Translations under genes and position numbers: made by a program
The notes under the pieces: generated by a model
Told to the model about the DNA's origin: nothing
What the model saw: only the letters and a program-made list of their open reading frames with translations
The model's database searches: none
In this document: piece after piece, positions 25,144 to 32,806 of the stretch
Layout: each line of letters opens with the position of its first letter
How positions within the stretch are numbered: the first letter of the stretch is position 1
Origin: Aeromicrobium sp. 9AM
GTDB lineage: Bacteria > Actinomycetota > Actinomycetes > Propionibacteriales > Nocardioidaceae
Direction of reading: 5' to 3'
NCBI RefSeq assembly: GCF_902506105.1
Contig: NZ_LR733303.1
Coordinates: 620,001-684,000, forward strand
Length of the DNA: 64,000 bases

Positions 25144-25157
25144 TGACAACGATGTCA
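25144..25157. promoter_or_regulatory. LacI-type operator 2
   Basis: TGACAACGATGTCA differs from operator 1 at one base and lies just downstream of the operon -10 box, a typical repressing position. Confidence 0.7.
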
Positions 25158-25187
25158 GACGGTCTGGCGTTGTGAGAGGAAAGCATC

Positions 25188-26267
25188 GTGAAAACACCAT
25201 CTGCCCACCGGCGCTTCGCCGCCGCCGCGGTCGCCGTGCTGGCATCCACGCTGATGCTGTCGGCCTGTGGGGGGTCGGACTCCGGCTCCGGCGGCTCGGA
25301 CAAGGTCGGCGTCTCGCTCATCGTCAAGACGACCAGCAACCCCTTCTTCGTCGCGATGCAGAACGGCGCCAAGAAGGCCGCCAAGGCGAACGGCGTCGAC
25401 CTCAAGCTCGCGGCCGGCAAGACCGACGGCGACGAGGACACCCAGATCCAGGCCATCGAGAACGCGATCTCGCTGGGCCAGAAGGGCATCCTCATCACGC
25501 CCAACGGCCCCGCCGTCGTGGACGCGATCGAGAAGGCCCGCGACGCCGGCCTCTTCGTGATCGCGCTCGACACCGCACCCGACCCGGCCGACGCCGTCGA
25601 CATCACGTTCGCGACGGACAACTTCAAGGCCGGTGAGTCGATCGGCGCGTGGACTGCCAAGAAGCTCGACGGCAAGAAGGCCGTCGTCGCGATGCTCGAC
25701 CTGTTCAGCGACAAGGTCGTCTCGGTCGACTACAACCGCGACCAAGGCTTCCTGAAGGGCATGGGCATCCCCACCAAGGACGAGAAGAAGAACGGCGACG
25801 AGGCCAAGTCCGGCAGCTACAGCGGCGGTGACTACCAGATCGTCTGCAACGAGGCGACCAACGGCGCCGAGGACGGCGGCACGACCGCCATGGAGACCTG
25901 CCTGTCGAAGAACCCCGACATCAACGTGGTCTACACGATCAACGAGCCCGCGGCCTACGGCGCGTACCAGGCGCTCAAGAGCGCGGGCAAGGAGAAGGGC
26001 GTCACGATCGTCTCGGTCGACGGCGGCTGCGCCGGCGTCGGCTACGTCAAGGACGGCATCATCGGCGCGACTGCTCAGCAGTACCCGCTGGAGATGGCTG
26101 CCAAGGGCGTCGAAGCGATCGCGAAGCTGGCAAAGGACAAGGAGAAGCCCAAGACGACTGCCGGTCTGGACTTCTTCGACACCGGCGTCAAGCTCGTGAC
26201 GGACGATCCTCAGGACGGCGTCGAGAGCGTCGACACCGCTGCAGGCAAGTCGACCTGCTGGGGCTGA
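25188..26267 (+). CDS. frcB: Sugar ABC transporter substrate-binding lipoprotein (FrcB-like)
   Basis: The 359-residue lipoprotein (signal peptide, lipobox LSAC, Cys 27) is a type-I periplasmic binding protein: 'VGVSLIVKTTSNPFFVAMQNGAKKAA', 'QIQAIENAISLGQKGILITPNGPAVVDAIEKARDAGLFVIALDT', 'VVYTINEPAAYGAYQALKSAG', quoted in parts. It delivers a monosaccharide, probably fructose given the fructokinase and GH32 genes in the operon. GTG 25188 follows GAGAGGAAAG. A hairpin after the gene probably keeps its mRNA in excess over the permease mRNA. Confidence 0.93.
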   Translation: MKTPSAHRRFAAAAVAVLASTLMLSACGGSDSGSGGSDKVGVSLIVKTTSNPFFVAMQNGAKKAAKANGVDLKLAAGKTDGDEDTQIQAIENAISLGQKGILITPNGPAVVDAIEKARDAGLFVIALDTAPDPADAVDITFATDNFKAGESIGAWTAKKLDGKKAVVAMLDLFSDKVVSVDYNRDQGFLKGMGIPTKDEKKNGDEAKSGSYSGGDYQIVCNEATNGAEDGGTTAMETCLSKNPDINVVYTINEPAAYGAYQALKSAGKEKGVTIVSVDGGCAGVGYVKDGIIGATAQQYPLEMAAKGVEAIAKLAKDKEKPKTTAGLDFFDTGVKLVTDDPQDGVESVDTAAGKSTCWG

Positions 26268-26275
26268 GTGTCGTC

Positions 26276-26307
26276 GGCGGGGCGCCCTCCTCCAGGGGCG
26301 CCCCGCC
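26276..26307 (+). terminator. Hairpin between binding-protein and permease genes
   Basis: Perfect 12-bp GC arms (26276-26287 and 26296-26307) with an 8-nt loop and no U tract. Such hairpins protect the upstream mRNA or partially terminate, giving the high binding-protein to permease ratio ABC importers need. Confidence 0.7.
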
Positions 26308-26345
26308 GCAACCCCGCCCCGATCCCACCGAGAGGACCACCTGAC

Positions 26346-27398
26346 ATGACATCCGAACCCGAAGACACCGCGCTCGTCGACCATCCGCTCGAGGTGCTGA
26401 CCGAAGCCGGTCTGACCCGCCCCCAGAGCCCGCTCGACCGCGTACGCACGCTGCTCCACCGCTATCCGGCCCTGAGCCCCGCCGTCGTCCTGATCATCTC
26501 GTTGATCGTGTTCGGCCTGCTCAACGACCGGTTCCTGAGCACCGCGAACCTGTCGCTGGTCGTGCAGCAGGTCGCCGTCATCGGCGCGCTCGCGATCGGG
26601 CAGACGCTGATCGTGCTGACCGCAGGCATCGACCTGTCCGTCGGCGCAGCGATGATCCTCTCGACCCTGGTCGCCGCCGGTGTGGCCACTGACCACGGCT
26701 GGCCCGGCCCGCTGGCACTGCTCGCCGCACTGGTCATCGGTGTCGCCACGGGTGTCATCAACGGTGTGCTCGTCACCCGCCTCAACCTGCCGCCGTTCAT
26801 CGTCACGCTCGGCACCCTCAACGTGTTCACCGCGGTCGCGCTGCTCTACTCCGACGCCGCGACGACCCGCGGCATCGAGATGCCGGGGCTCCTGACCTGG
26901 ACCGGCAAGTCGTTCGACGTCGCCGGCGCCCAGATCACGTACGGCGTCGTGCTGATGATCCTGCTCTACATCTCGGTCGCGTTCGCCCTGAGCCAGACCT
27001 CGTGGGGTCGCCACGTGTACGCCGTCGGCGACGACGCGGAGTCGGCACGACTGAGCGGCATCCACGTCACGCGGGTCATCCTCAGCGTCTATGTCACCGC
27101 CGGTGCGCTGTTCGCCGCGGCAGGCTGGATCCTCATGGGCCGCGTCAACGCCGCCAGCCCCAACGCGGGCGTCGACGCGAACCTCGACTCCATCACGGCA
27201 GTCGTGATCGGCGGCACGAGCCTCTTCGGTGGCCGCGGCGCCCTGTGGGGCAGCCTGATCGGCGCCCTCATCGTCGGTGTGTTCCGCAACGGGCTCAGCC
27301 TCGCGGGACTCGACGTGCTCTACCAAACCCTCGCCGTCGGTGTGCTCGTCATCATCGCGGTCTCTGTCGACCAGTGGATCAGGAAGGCACGCGCATGA
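26346..27398 (+). CDS. frcC: Sugar ABC transporter permease (FrcC-like)
   Basis: The 350-residue permease has about nine hydrophobic segments and the ribose/fructose-permease pattern 'GALAIGQTLIVLTAGIDLSVGAAMILSTLVAAGV' and 'YAVGDDAESARLSGIHV', 'ITAVVIGGTSLFGGRGALWGSLIGALIVGVFRNGLSLAG', quoted in parts. ATG 26346 follows GAGAGGACC. It overlaps the ATPase gene by 4 bp. A single permease gene implies a homodimeric channel. Confidence 0.94.
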   Translation: MTSEPEDTALVDHPLEVLTEAGLTRPQSPLDRVRTLLHRYPALSPAVVLIISLIVFGLLNDRFLSTANLSLVVQQVAVIGALAIGQTLIVLTAGIDLSVGAAMILSTLVAAGVATDHGWPGPLALLAALVIGVATGVINGVLVTRLNLPPFIVTLGTLNVFTAVALLYSDAATTRGIEMPGLLTWTGKSFDVAGAQITYGVVLMILLYISVAFALSQTSWGRHVYAVGDDAESARLSGIHVTRVILSVYVTAGALFAAAGWILMGRVNAASPNAGVDANLDSITAVVIGGTSLFGGRGALWGSLIGALIVGVFRNGLSLAGLDVLYQTLAVGVLVIIAVSVDQWIRKARA

Positions 27399-28180
27399 CC
27401 TCCACGGCAACCACAGCAACCAGCACCCCCGTCCTGCAGGCCAAGGGCCTCGTCAAGACGTTCGGTCACGTCGTCGGCCTCGCCGGCGTCGACCTCGAGC
27501 TGCACGCCGGCGAGGTGCTGGCGATCATCGGCGACAACGGAGCCGGCAAGTCGACCCTCATCAAGTGCCTCTCGGGCGCCTACGTCCCTGACGCAGGCGA
27601 ACTGCTTGTCGAGGGTCGGCCTGTCTCCTTCGACAGCCCGGACGACGCCCGCAAGGCCGGCATCGAGACGGTCTACCAGACGCTGGCCGTGTCGCCGGCG
27701 CTCGACATCGCGAGCAACCTGTTCCTCGGGCGCGAGCAGCGACTGCCGGGCGTACGCGGCTCGGTGTTCCGGATGCTCGACAAGAAGGGCATGCGCGACC
27801 GCGCCAAGCAGCAGGTCGAGGACCTCGGCATCTCGACGCTGCAGTCCATGACGCAGGCCGTCGAGAACCTCTCGGGCGGTCAGCGCCAGGCGGTTGCCGT
27901 GGCACGCGCTGCGGCATTCGGCTCCAAGGTGGTCATCCTCGACGAGCCGACGGCGGCGCTGGGCGTACGCGAGTCGGCGCAGGTCCTGCAGCTCGTACGC
28001 GACCTGCGCGACCAGGGCATGCCGGTGATCCTCATCAGTCACGACATGCCCCAGGTCTTCGAGGTCGCCGACCGCATCCAGATCCAGCGGCTCGGCCGGC
28101 GCGCAGCGGTCATCACGCCCAAGACGCACACGCCGCAAGAGGCCGTCGCGATCATGACCGGCGCCATGGTCGTCACGTGA
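27395..28180 (+). CDS. frcA: Sugar ABC transporter ATP-binding protein (FrcA-like)
   Basis: The 261-residue protein is a single ATPase domain, unlike two-domain RbsA/XylG, with Walker A GDNGAGKST (46-54), signature 'ENLSGGQRQAVAVARA', Walker B 'VVILDEPTAALGV' and H-loop 'ISHDMPQ'. Length and architecture match FrcA of the fructose ABC systems. Overlaps both neighbours by 4 bp. Confidence 0.94.
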   Translation: MTSTATTATSTPVLQAKGLVKTFGHVVGLAGVDLELHAGEVLAIIGDNGAGKSTLIKCLSGAYVPDAGELLVEGRPVSFDSPDDARKAGIETVYQTLAVSPALDIASNLFLGREQRLPGVRGSVFRMLDKKGMRDRAKQQVEDLGISTLQSMTQAVENLSGGQRQAVAVARAAAFGSKVVILDEPTAALGVRESAQVLQLVRDLRDQGMPVILISHDMPQVFEVADRIQIQRLGRRAAVITPKTHTPQEAVAIMTGAMVVT

Positions 28181-29106
28181 TCCTCGTCGTGGGGGAGTCG
28201 CTCGTCGACATCGTGGTCAGGTCCGACGGCCGGCGCAGCGAGCACCCGGGCGGCAGCCCGGCCAACGTCGCCGTCGGGCTGGGCCGCCTCGGTCATCCCG
28301 TGACGCTGGCCACGAGCCTCGGTGATGACGAGCGCGGCAAGGTCGTCCGCGCGGCCCTCGAGCGCAGCCACGTCGAGATCGCACCGGGCAGCATCAGTGC
28401 TGCGCCGACCTCGACGGCCACTGCGTGGCTCGACGCGCGCGGCGCTGCCCGATATGACTTCGACATCACCTGGGACCCCGCCGGCCTCGACACCGTGCCG
28501 ATCGGGCCGCTGGTCCACACCGGCTCGATCGCGGCCTACCTCGGCCCCGGAGCCGATGCGGTGGAGGCGCTCGTCAAGCGCGCGTCGGAGACGGCGCTCG
28601 TGACGTTCGACCCCAACATCCGGCCGCGGTTGCTCGACGACCGCGATGCGGTGCTGACCCGGCTGACCCGGCTCATGGCGTCCTGCGGCGTCGTCAAGGT
28701 CAGCGACGAGGACCTCGACTGGCTCTATCCGGGCATCGCACCGACCGCCGTCGCGCGGACGTGGATCGAGCTCGGGGCGGGCCTGGTCGTCATCACGGCA
28801 GGCGCCCGCGGCTCGTTCGCGGTGCATGCCGCCGGCGAGGTGCACGTGGCCTCGTCGACGACTCCCGTCATCGACACGGTCGGCGCGGGCGACTCCTACA
28901 TGTCGGGGCTCATCGATGCCATGACGACGACCGGCCTGGTGGCGTCCGGCAGCGCCGACCCGGCCGCAGGCGTACGCGGGCTCTCGCTGTCGGACCTGCG
29001 CTCGTACATGCATCACGCCAACATCTCCGCGGCGATCACGGTCGGCCGGGCCGGTGCCGAGCCGCCGACGCGAGACGAGCTGCCGCCGATTGCCGGCCGC
29101 CCATGA
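28177..29106 (+). CDS. PfkB-family sugar kinase, probable fructokinase
   Basis: The 309-residue kinase has 'GGSPANVAVGLGRLGHPVTLATSLGDDERG' near the N terminus and the catalytic anion-hole motif 'DTVGAGDSYMSGL' around residue 230. In this operon it should phosphorylate incoming fructose to fructose-6-phosphate. Start GTG 28177 overlaps the ATPase stop (GTGA) and its own stop overlaps the GH32 start (ATGA), so the five genes form one tightly coupled unit. Confidence 0.92.
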   Translation: MILVVGESLVDIVVRSDGRRSEHPGGSPANVAVGLGRLGHPVTLATSLGDDERGKVVRAALERSHVEIAPGSISAAPTSTATAWLDARGAARYDFDITWDPAGLDTVPIGPLVHTGSIAAYLGPGADAVEALVKRASETALVTFDPNIRPRLLDDRDAVLTRLTRLMASCGVVKVSDEDLDWLYPGIAPTAVARTWIELGAGLVVITAGARGSFAVHAAGEVHVASSTTPVIDTVGAGDSYMSGLIDAMTTTGLVASGSADPAAGVRGLSLSDLRSYMHHANISAAITVGRAGAEPPTRDELPPIAGRP

Positions 29107-31541
29107 GGCTGCGTCTCATCCTCGGCCTGGTGGTTGCGTCGGTCGTCGCGGCGTTCGGCATGCCTGCCGCATCGGGTGCTGACGAGACGACGCAGTGGCG
29201 GCCCGCGTACCACTTCACGCCGGCCACCAACTTCATGAACGACCCCGTCGGGCTGGTACGCCACAAGGGGGTCTACCACCTCTTCTACCAGTACAACCCG
29301 TCAGGAAGCACCGCCGGCAACGGCTCATGGGGGCACGCCACCAGCACGGACCTGGTGCGCTGGACCCAGCGTCCGATCGCGTTGACCGCCGACGAGAACG
29401 AGGAGATCTGGTCGGGCAGCGTCGTCGTCGACCAGGCCAACTCGTCGGGCTTCGGCACCGCGGCCAACCCGCCGCTCGTCGCGATCTACACCAGTCGCAA
29501 CCGGCACACCAACCTCCAACGGCAGGCGCTGGCCTACAGCCTCGACGACGGCGAGACCTGGACGAAGTACGCCGGAAACCCGGTGCTGGACATCGGCTCC
29601 ACGGACTTCCGCGATCCCAAGGTCAGCTGGCACCCGCAGACCCGTCGCTGGGTCATGGCCGTGGCGAAGTCGGCCGAGCGGAAGGTCGGCATCTACTCCA
29701 GCACCGATCTCAAGTCCTGGCGCCACGAGAGCGACTTCGGCCCCGCCGGAGCCGCCGGTGGCGTCTGGGAGTGCCCGGAGCTGTTCCAGCTGTCATACAA
29801 GAACGCCGCCGGGGTCACCACCAAGAAGTGGGTGCTCACGGTGAGCGTCTCCGGCAAGGTGCAGTACTTCACCGGTACGTTCGACGGCTCGACGTTCACG
29901 TCCCCTGACGCGTCCTACACGCCTCCCGCAGGCAAGGTCATCAGCGACTTCGAGGGTGACACCTGGGGCGCCGGGTGGTCCACGACCGGAGCGGCATTTG
30001 GAGCAGGTCCGGACACCCCACCGGCCGATGTCATCGGCGCGATGGGCAAGACGTACGTCGACAGCTTCGGGACCGGGGACTCACAGACCGGCACCCTCAG
30101 CTCCCCGGACTTCGCGATCGACCAGCGCTACCTCAACCTGCTCGTCGGCGGCGGCAAGCTCCCGCACGTCGAGGGCGGTTCGACCGGACCGCCGGAGGGC
30201 GACCTGATCGCCGACTTCGAGGCCGACGGGCTCCAGGCCGGGTGGACCGGCACGGGCGACTTCACCAACCTCGTCAATGCCACGTCGAGCGACCTCCCTG
30301 GCCGGGTCGGTCGCGGCGTGCTCGACACCTGTTGGACGGATTGCGATGCGGCCGTCGGCACCGTGCGCTCCCAGGAGTTCACGATCGATCGTGACCACAT
30401 CAACCTGCTCGTCGCCGGTGGCAATCACCCGCTGTCGGGCCCGGAGCCGACCGCGGTGTCGCTCGTGGTCGACGGCAAGGTCGTGCAGACCGCGACGGGG
30501 GACAACTCGCCCAACCTGAACTGGAAGGTCTGGGACGTCAGCGCTTGGCGAGGCCGGTCCGCGTACGTCGAGGTGACCGACCAGCGCACGGCTGACTGGG
30601 GCCACCTCATGGTCGACCACATCGTGCAGTCGGACGAGGCAGCCGCTCCGTGGAGCCAGGAGACGACCGCCAACCTCGTCGTCGACGGCAAGGTCGTGCG
30701 CTCGGCCACGGGCACCAACGCCGCGTCGCTCGACTGGACGTCGTGGGATCTCGCCGACCTGCAGGGCAGGACCGGGCACCTGGAGTTCGTCGACACCGCG
30801 ACCGGCGGCTGGGGTCACCTGTACGCCGACCAGGCGATGCTGTCGAACAGGCCGGCCCTCGACTCCGCCGCCCGGACGCGGTGGGTCGATCACGGCGCGG
30901 ACTACTACGCCGCCGTGAGCTTCAACAACCTTCCCCACGACCGGCGGGTGCAGATCGGCTGGCTCGGCAACTGGGACTACGCCAACACCACGCCGACCTC
31001 GCCGTGGCGCGGTGCGCAGTCGATCGCACGCGAGCTCACGCTCACCGATGTGGCCGGACGGCCCACGTTGGTGCAGCAGCCGGTCGCGGAGCTCGACCGG
31101 CACCTCGGCAAGCCCGTCGTCGAGAGCGTGAAGCGGGTCTCGGGCAGCCGCACGCTCCGCGTACGCGGCACCGCTCTCGACCTCGAGGTCACGCTCACTC
31201 CCCACGGGACGAGCGACACCGGCGTCGTGGTCCGCAAGGGGCCCGGCCAGGGCACGCGGATCGGCTGGTCCCGCGGTCAGCTGTACGTCGACCGGACCGG
31301 CTCGGGGGAGGACTCGTTCAGCCCCGCGTTCCCAGCGACGCATCGCGTCGCGGTGCCGCTGGTCGACGGCAGGCTCAGGCTGCGGATCCTCGTGGACCGG
31401 TCATCGGTCGAGGTGTTCACCCGCGACGGCCAGGTGGCGATCACGGACCTGGTCTTTCCCGACCTGACGAGTGACGGCATCGCAGCGTACGCCGAGGGTG
31501 GCACCGTCGACGCGAAGGTCGTGGCGCGAAGGGTGCGGTGA
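29103..31541 (+). CDS. Secreted GH32 fructanase (levanase/inulinase-like) with nested insertion
   Basis: The 812-residue enzyme has a signal peptide (1-26, AASGA cleavage region) and GH32 catalytic residues: nucleophile D47 (NFMNDPVG), D171 (FRDPK) and acid/base E223 (WECPELF). After strand 'VQYFTGTFDGSTFT' (about 254-267) the propeller is interrupted by about 310 residues and resumes near 590 ('RWVDHGADYYAAVSFNN', 'IGWLGNWDYA'); a beta-sandwich ends the protein (about 670-812). The insertion is two copies of a jelly-roll-like module, one nested in the other. It should release fructose from levan, inulin or sucrose outside the cell for the ABC importer encoded upstream. Confidence 0.93.
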   Translation: MRLRLILGLVVASVVAAFGMPAASGADETTQWRPAYHFTPATNFMNDPVGLVRHKGVYHLFYQYNPSGSTAGNGSWGHATSTDLVRWTQRPIALTADENEEIWSGSVVVDQANSSGFGTAANPPLVAIYTSRNRHTNLQRQALAYSLDDGETWTKYAGNPVLDIGSTDFRDPKVSWHPQTRRWVMAVAKSAERKVGIYSSTDLKSWRHESDFGPAGAAGGVWECPELFQLSYKNAAGVTTKKWVLTVSVSGKVQYFTGTFDGSTFTSPDASYTPPAGKVISDFEGDTWGAGWSTTGAAFGAGPDTPPADVIGAMGKTYVDSFGTGDSQTGTLSSPDFAIDQRYLNLLVGGGKLPHVEGGSTGPPEGDLIADFEADGLQAGWTGTGDFTNLVNATSSDLPGRVGRGVLDTCWTDCDAAVGTVRSQEFTIDRDHINLLVAGGNHPLSGPEPTAVSLVVDGKVVQTATGDNSPNLNWKVWDVSAWRGRSAYVEVTDQRTADWGHLMVDHIVQSDEAAAPWSQETTANLVVDGKVVRSATGTNAASLDWTSWDLADLQGRTGHLEFVDTATGGWGHLYADQAMLSNRPALDSAARTRWVDHGADYYAAVSFNNLPHDRRVQIGWLGNWDYANTTPTSPWRGAQSIARELTLTDVAGRPTLVQQPVAELDRHLGKPVVESVKRVSGSRTLRVRGTALDLEVTLTPHGTSDTGVVVRKGPGQGTRIGWSRGQLYVDRTGSGEDSFSPAFPATHRVAVPLVDGRLRLRILVDRSSVEVFTRDGQVAITDLVFPDLTSDGIAAYAEGGTVDAKVVARRVR

Positions 31542-31555
31542 GCCGCGCGTCACTA

Positions 31556-31813
31556 CTAGGAGTCGAGGTCCTGCTCGACGAGGTCGGCGATCTTGGCGAG
31601 CACGGCTTCGTCCTCGCTCTCGACAACGACCTCGGCGCCGGCCTTCGCACCGAGCGTCATGATCATCATGGCCGAACCGGCGTCGACCGGGGTGCCGCCG
31701 GGGACTGCGATCGTCACCGGGACGCCGGCCTCGACCGCCGCCTGGGCGATCAGTGCTGCGGGGCGGGCGTGCAGGCCGACGGCCGAGCCGACGATGACGT
31801 TCTTGCTGGGCAT
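31556..31813 (-). CDS. ptsH: HPr-family phosphocarrier protein
   Basis: The 85-residue protein has the phosphorylatable H15 in 'AVGLHARPAALIAQAA' and a serine at position 47 (DAGSAMMIMTLGAKAGAEV), the place of the regulatory Ser46. It would carry phosphate from enzyme I to PTS EII proteins, none of which is in the window. RBS AAAGGAC precedes ATG 31813. It sits 14 bp from the convergent fructanase gene although that operon uses an ABC importer. Confidence 0.94.
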   Translation of the reverse strand: MPSKNVIVGSAVGLHARPAALIAQAAVEAGVPVTIAVPGGTPVDAGSAMMIMTLGAKAGAEVVVESEDEAVLAKIADLVEQDLDS

Positions 31814-31871
31814 GGGCGGGTCCTTTGAGGCGCGGGTGTGAAATTGCGTGTGTTCCTGTGGCTTTGTGTTG

Positions 31872-31900
31872 ATTCGACCGTGTTGGTGTCGACATGTCAA
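31872..31900 (-). promoter_or_regulatory. Candidate promoter of the HPr gene
   Basis: On the minus strand TTGACA (31895-31900), a 17-bp spacer and TCGAAT (31872-31877), giving a leader of about 50 nt. Confidence 0.45.
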
Positions 31901-31989
31901 GGGTCTCGGGCCACGTCTTGCCCCCGTTGGCCCTGTCCTATGCTCGACCCGACGGCGGGGCGCCCGCCGACGACGCGGCTGGAGGCACG

Positions 31990-32769
31990 ATGGGTGAGTT
32001 CGTACGACTCGAGGTCAGCAACGGGGTGGGCACGATCCGCCTCGACCGTCCGAAGATGAACGCCCTGGATGCGCAGATGCAGCGGGAGATCATCGACGCG
32101 TGCACCGAGGCAGACGAGCGGGCCGATGTCGCGGCGGTCGTGGTCTTTGGCGGTGAGCGCGTCTTCGCTGCGGGCGCCGACATCAAGGAGATGGCGGCGA
32201 TGTCCTATCAGGAGGTCTCCAGCCACGCCCACCTCCTGCAGGCGTTCACCCGCTCGCTCGCGGCGATCGGCAAGCCTACCGTCTCGGCCATCACGGGCTT
32301 CGCCCTCGGCGGCGGCTGCGAGGTCGCGTTGGCGACCGACGTACGTTTTGCCGCCGACAACGCCAAGCTCGGCCAGCCCGAGATCCTGCTCGGCATCATC
32401 CCCGGCGCCGGCGGCACGCAACGACTGTCGCGACTGATCGGCCCGGCCAAGGCCAAGGAGCTGATCTACTCCGGCCGGTTCGTCGACGCGCACGAGGCGC
32501 TCGCGATCGGTCTCGTCGACCAGCTTCACCCCGCCGACGAGGTCTATGCCAAGGCCGTCGAGTGGGCCACGCAGTTCGTCGGCGGTCCGGCGCTCGCCCT
32601 GCGCGCGGCCAAGAACGCGATCGACCGCGGCCTCGAGGTCGACCTGCAGACCGGGCTCGAGATCGAGCGCACCGAGTTCGCCGCGCTCTGGGCGACCGAC
32701 GACCAGTCGGCCGGCATGAGCTCGTTCATCGAGAACGGCCCGGGCAAGGCTACGTTCAGCGGCAGCTGA
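31990..32769 (+). CDS. Enoyl-CoA hydratase/isomerase
   Basis: The 259-residue crotonase-fold enzyme has both catalytic glutamates, E111 (LGGGCEVALATD) and E131 (LGQPEILLGIIPGAGGTQRL), and the oxyanion segment 'FAAGADIKEM'. It should hydrate trans-2-enoyl-CoA in fatty-acid oxidation. ATG 31990 follows GGAGGCACG; a TATGCT -10 box at 31939-31944 gives a leader of about 40 nt. It is not obviously linked to the malQ gene that follows 37 bp later. Confidence 0.94.
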   Translation: MGEFVRLEVSNGVGTIRLDRPKMNALDAQMQREIIDACTEADERADVAAVVVFGGERVFAAGADIKEMAAMSYQEVSSHAHLLQAFTRSLAAIGKPTVSAITGFALGGGCEVALATDVRFAADNAKLGQPEILLGIIPGAGGTQRLSRLIGPAKAKELIYSGRFVDAHEALAIGLVDQLHPADEVYAKAVEWATQFVGGPALALRAAKNAIDRGLEVDLQTGLEIERTEFAALWATDDQSAGMSSFIENGPGKATFSGS

Positions 32770-32806
32770 TTTTGCGCAGTGACCGGTCACCGACAATGCT
32801 TGACGA

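Noticed and set aside
25155..27419. A 754-codon open frame on the minus strand opposite frcB/frcC
   Set aside because: It is antisense to well-supported ABC transporter genes and shows only the Arg/Asp/Val-rich composition expected of a shadow frame in high G+C DNA.
28761..29102. Extension of the GH32 protein upstream into the kinase gene
   Set aside because: A proper signal peptide begins at ATG 29103, and the upstream part is an Arg-rich shadow of the kinase.
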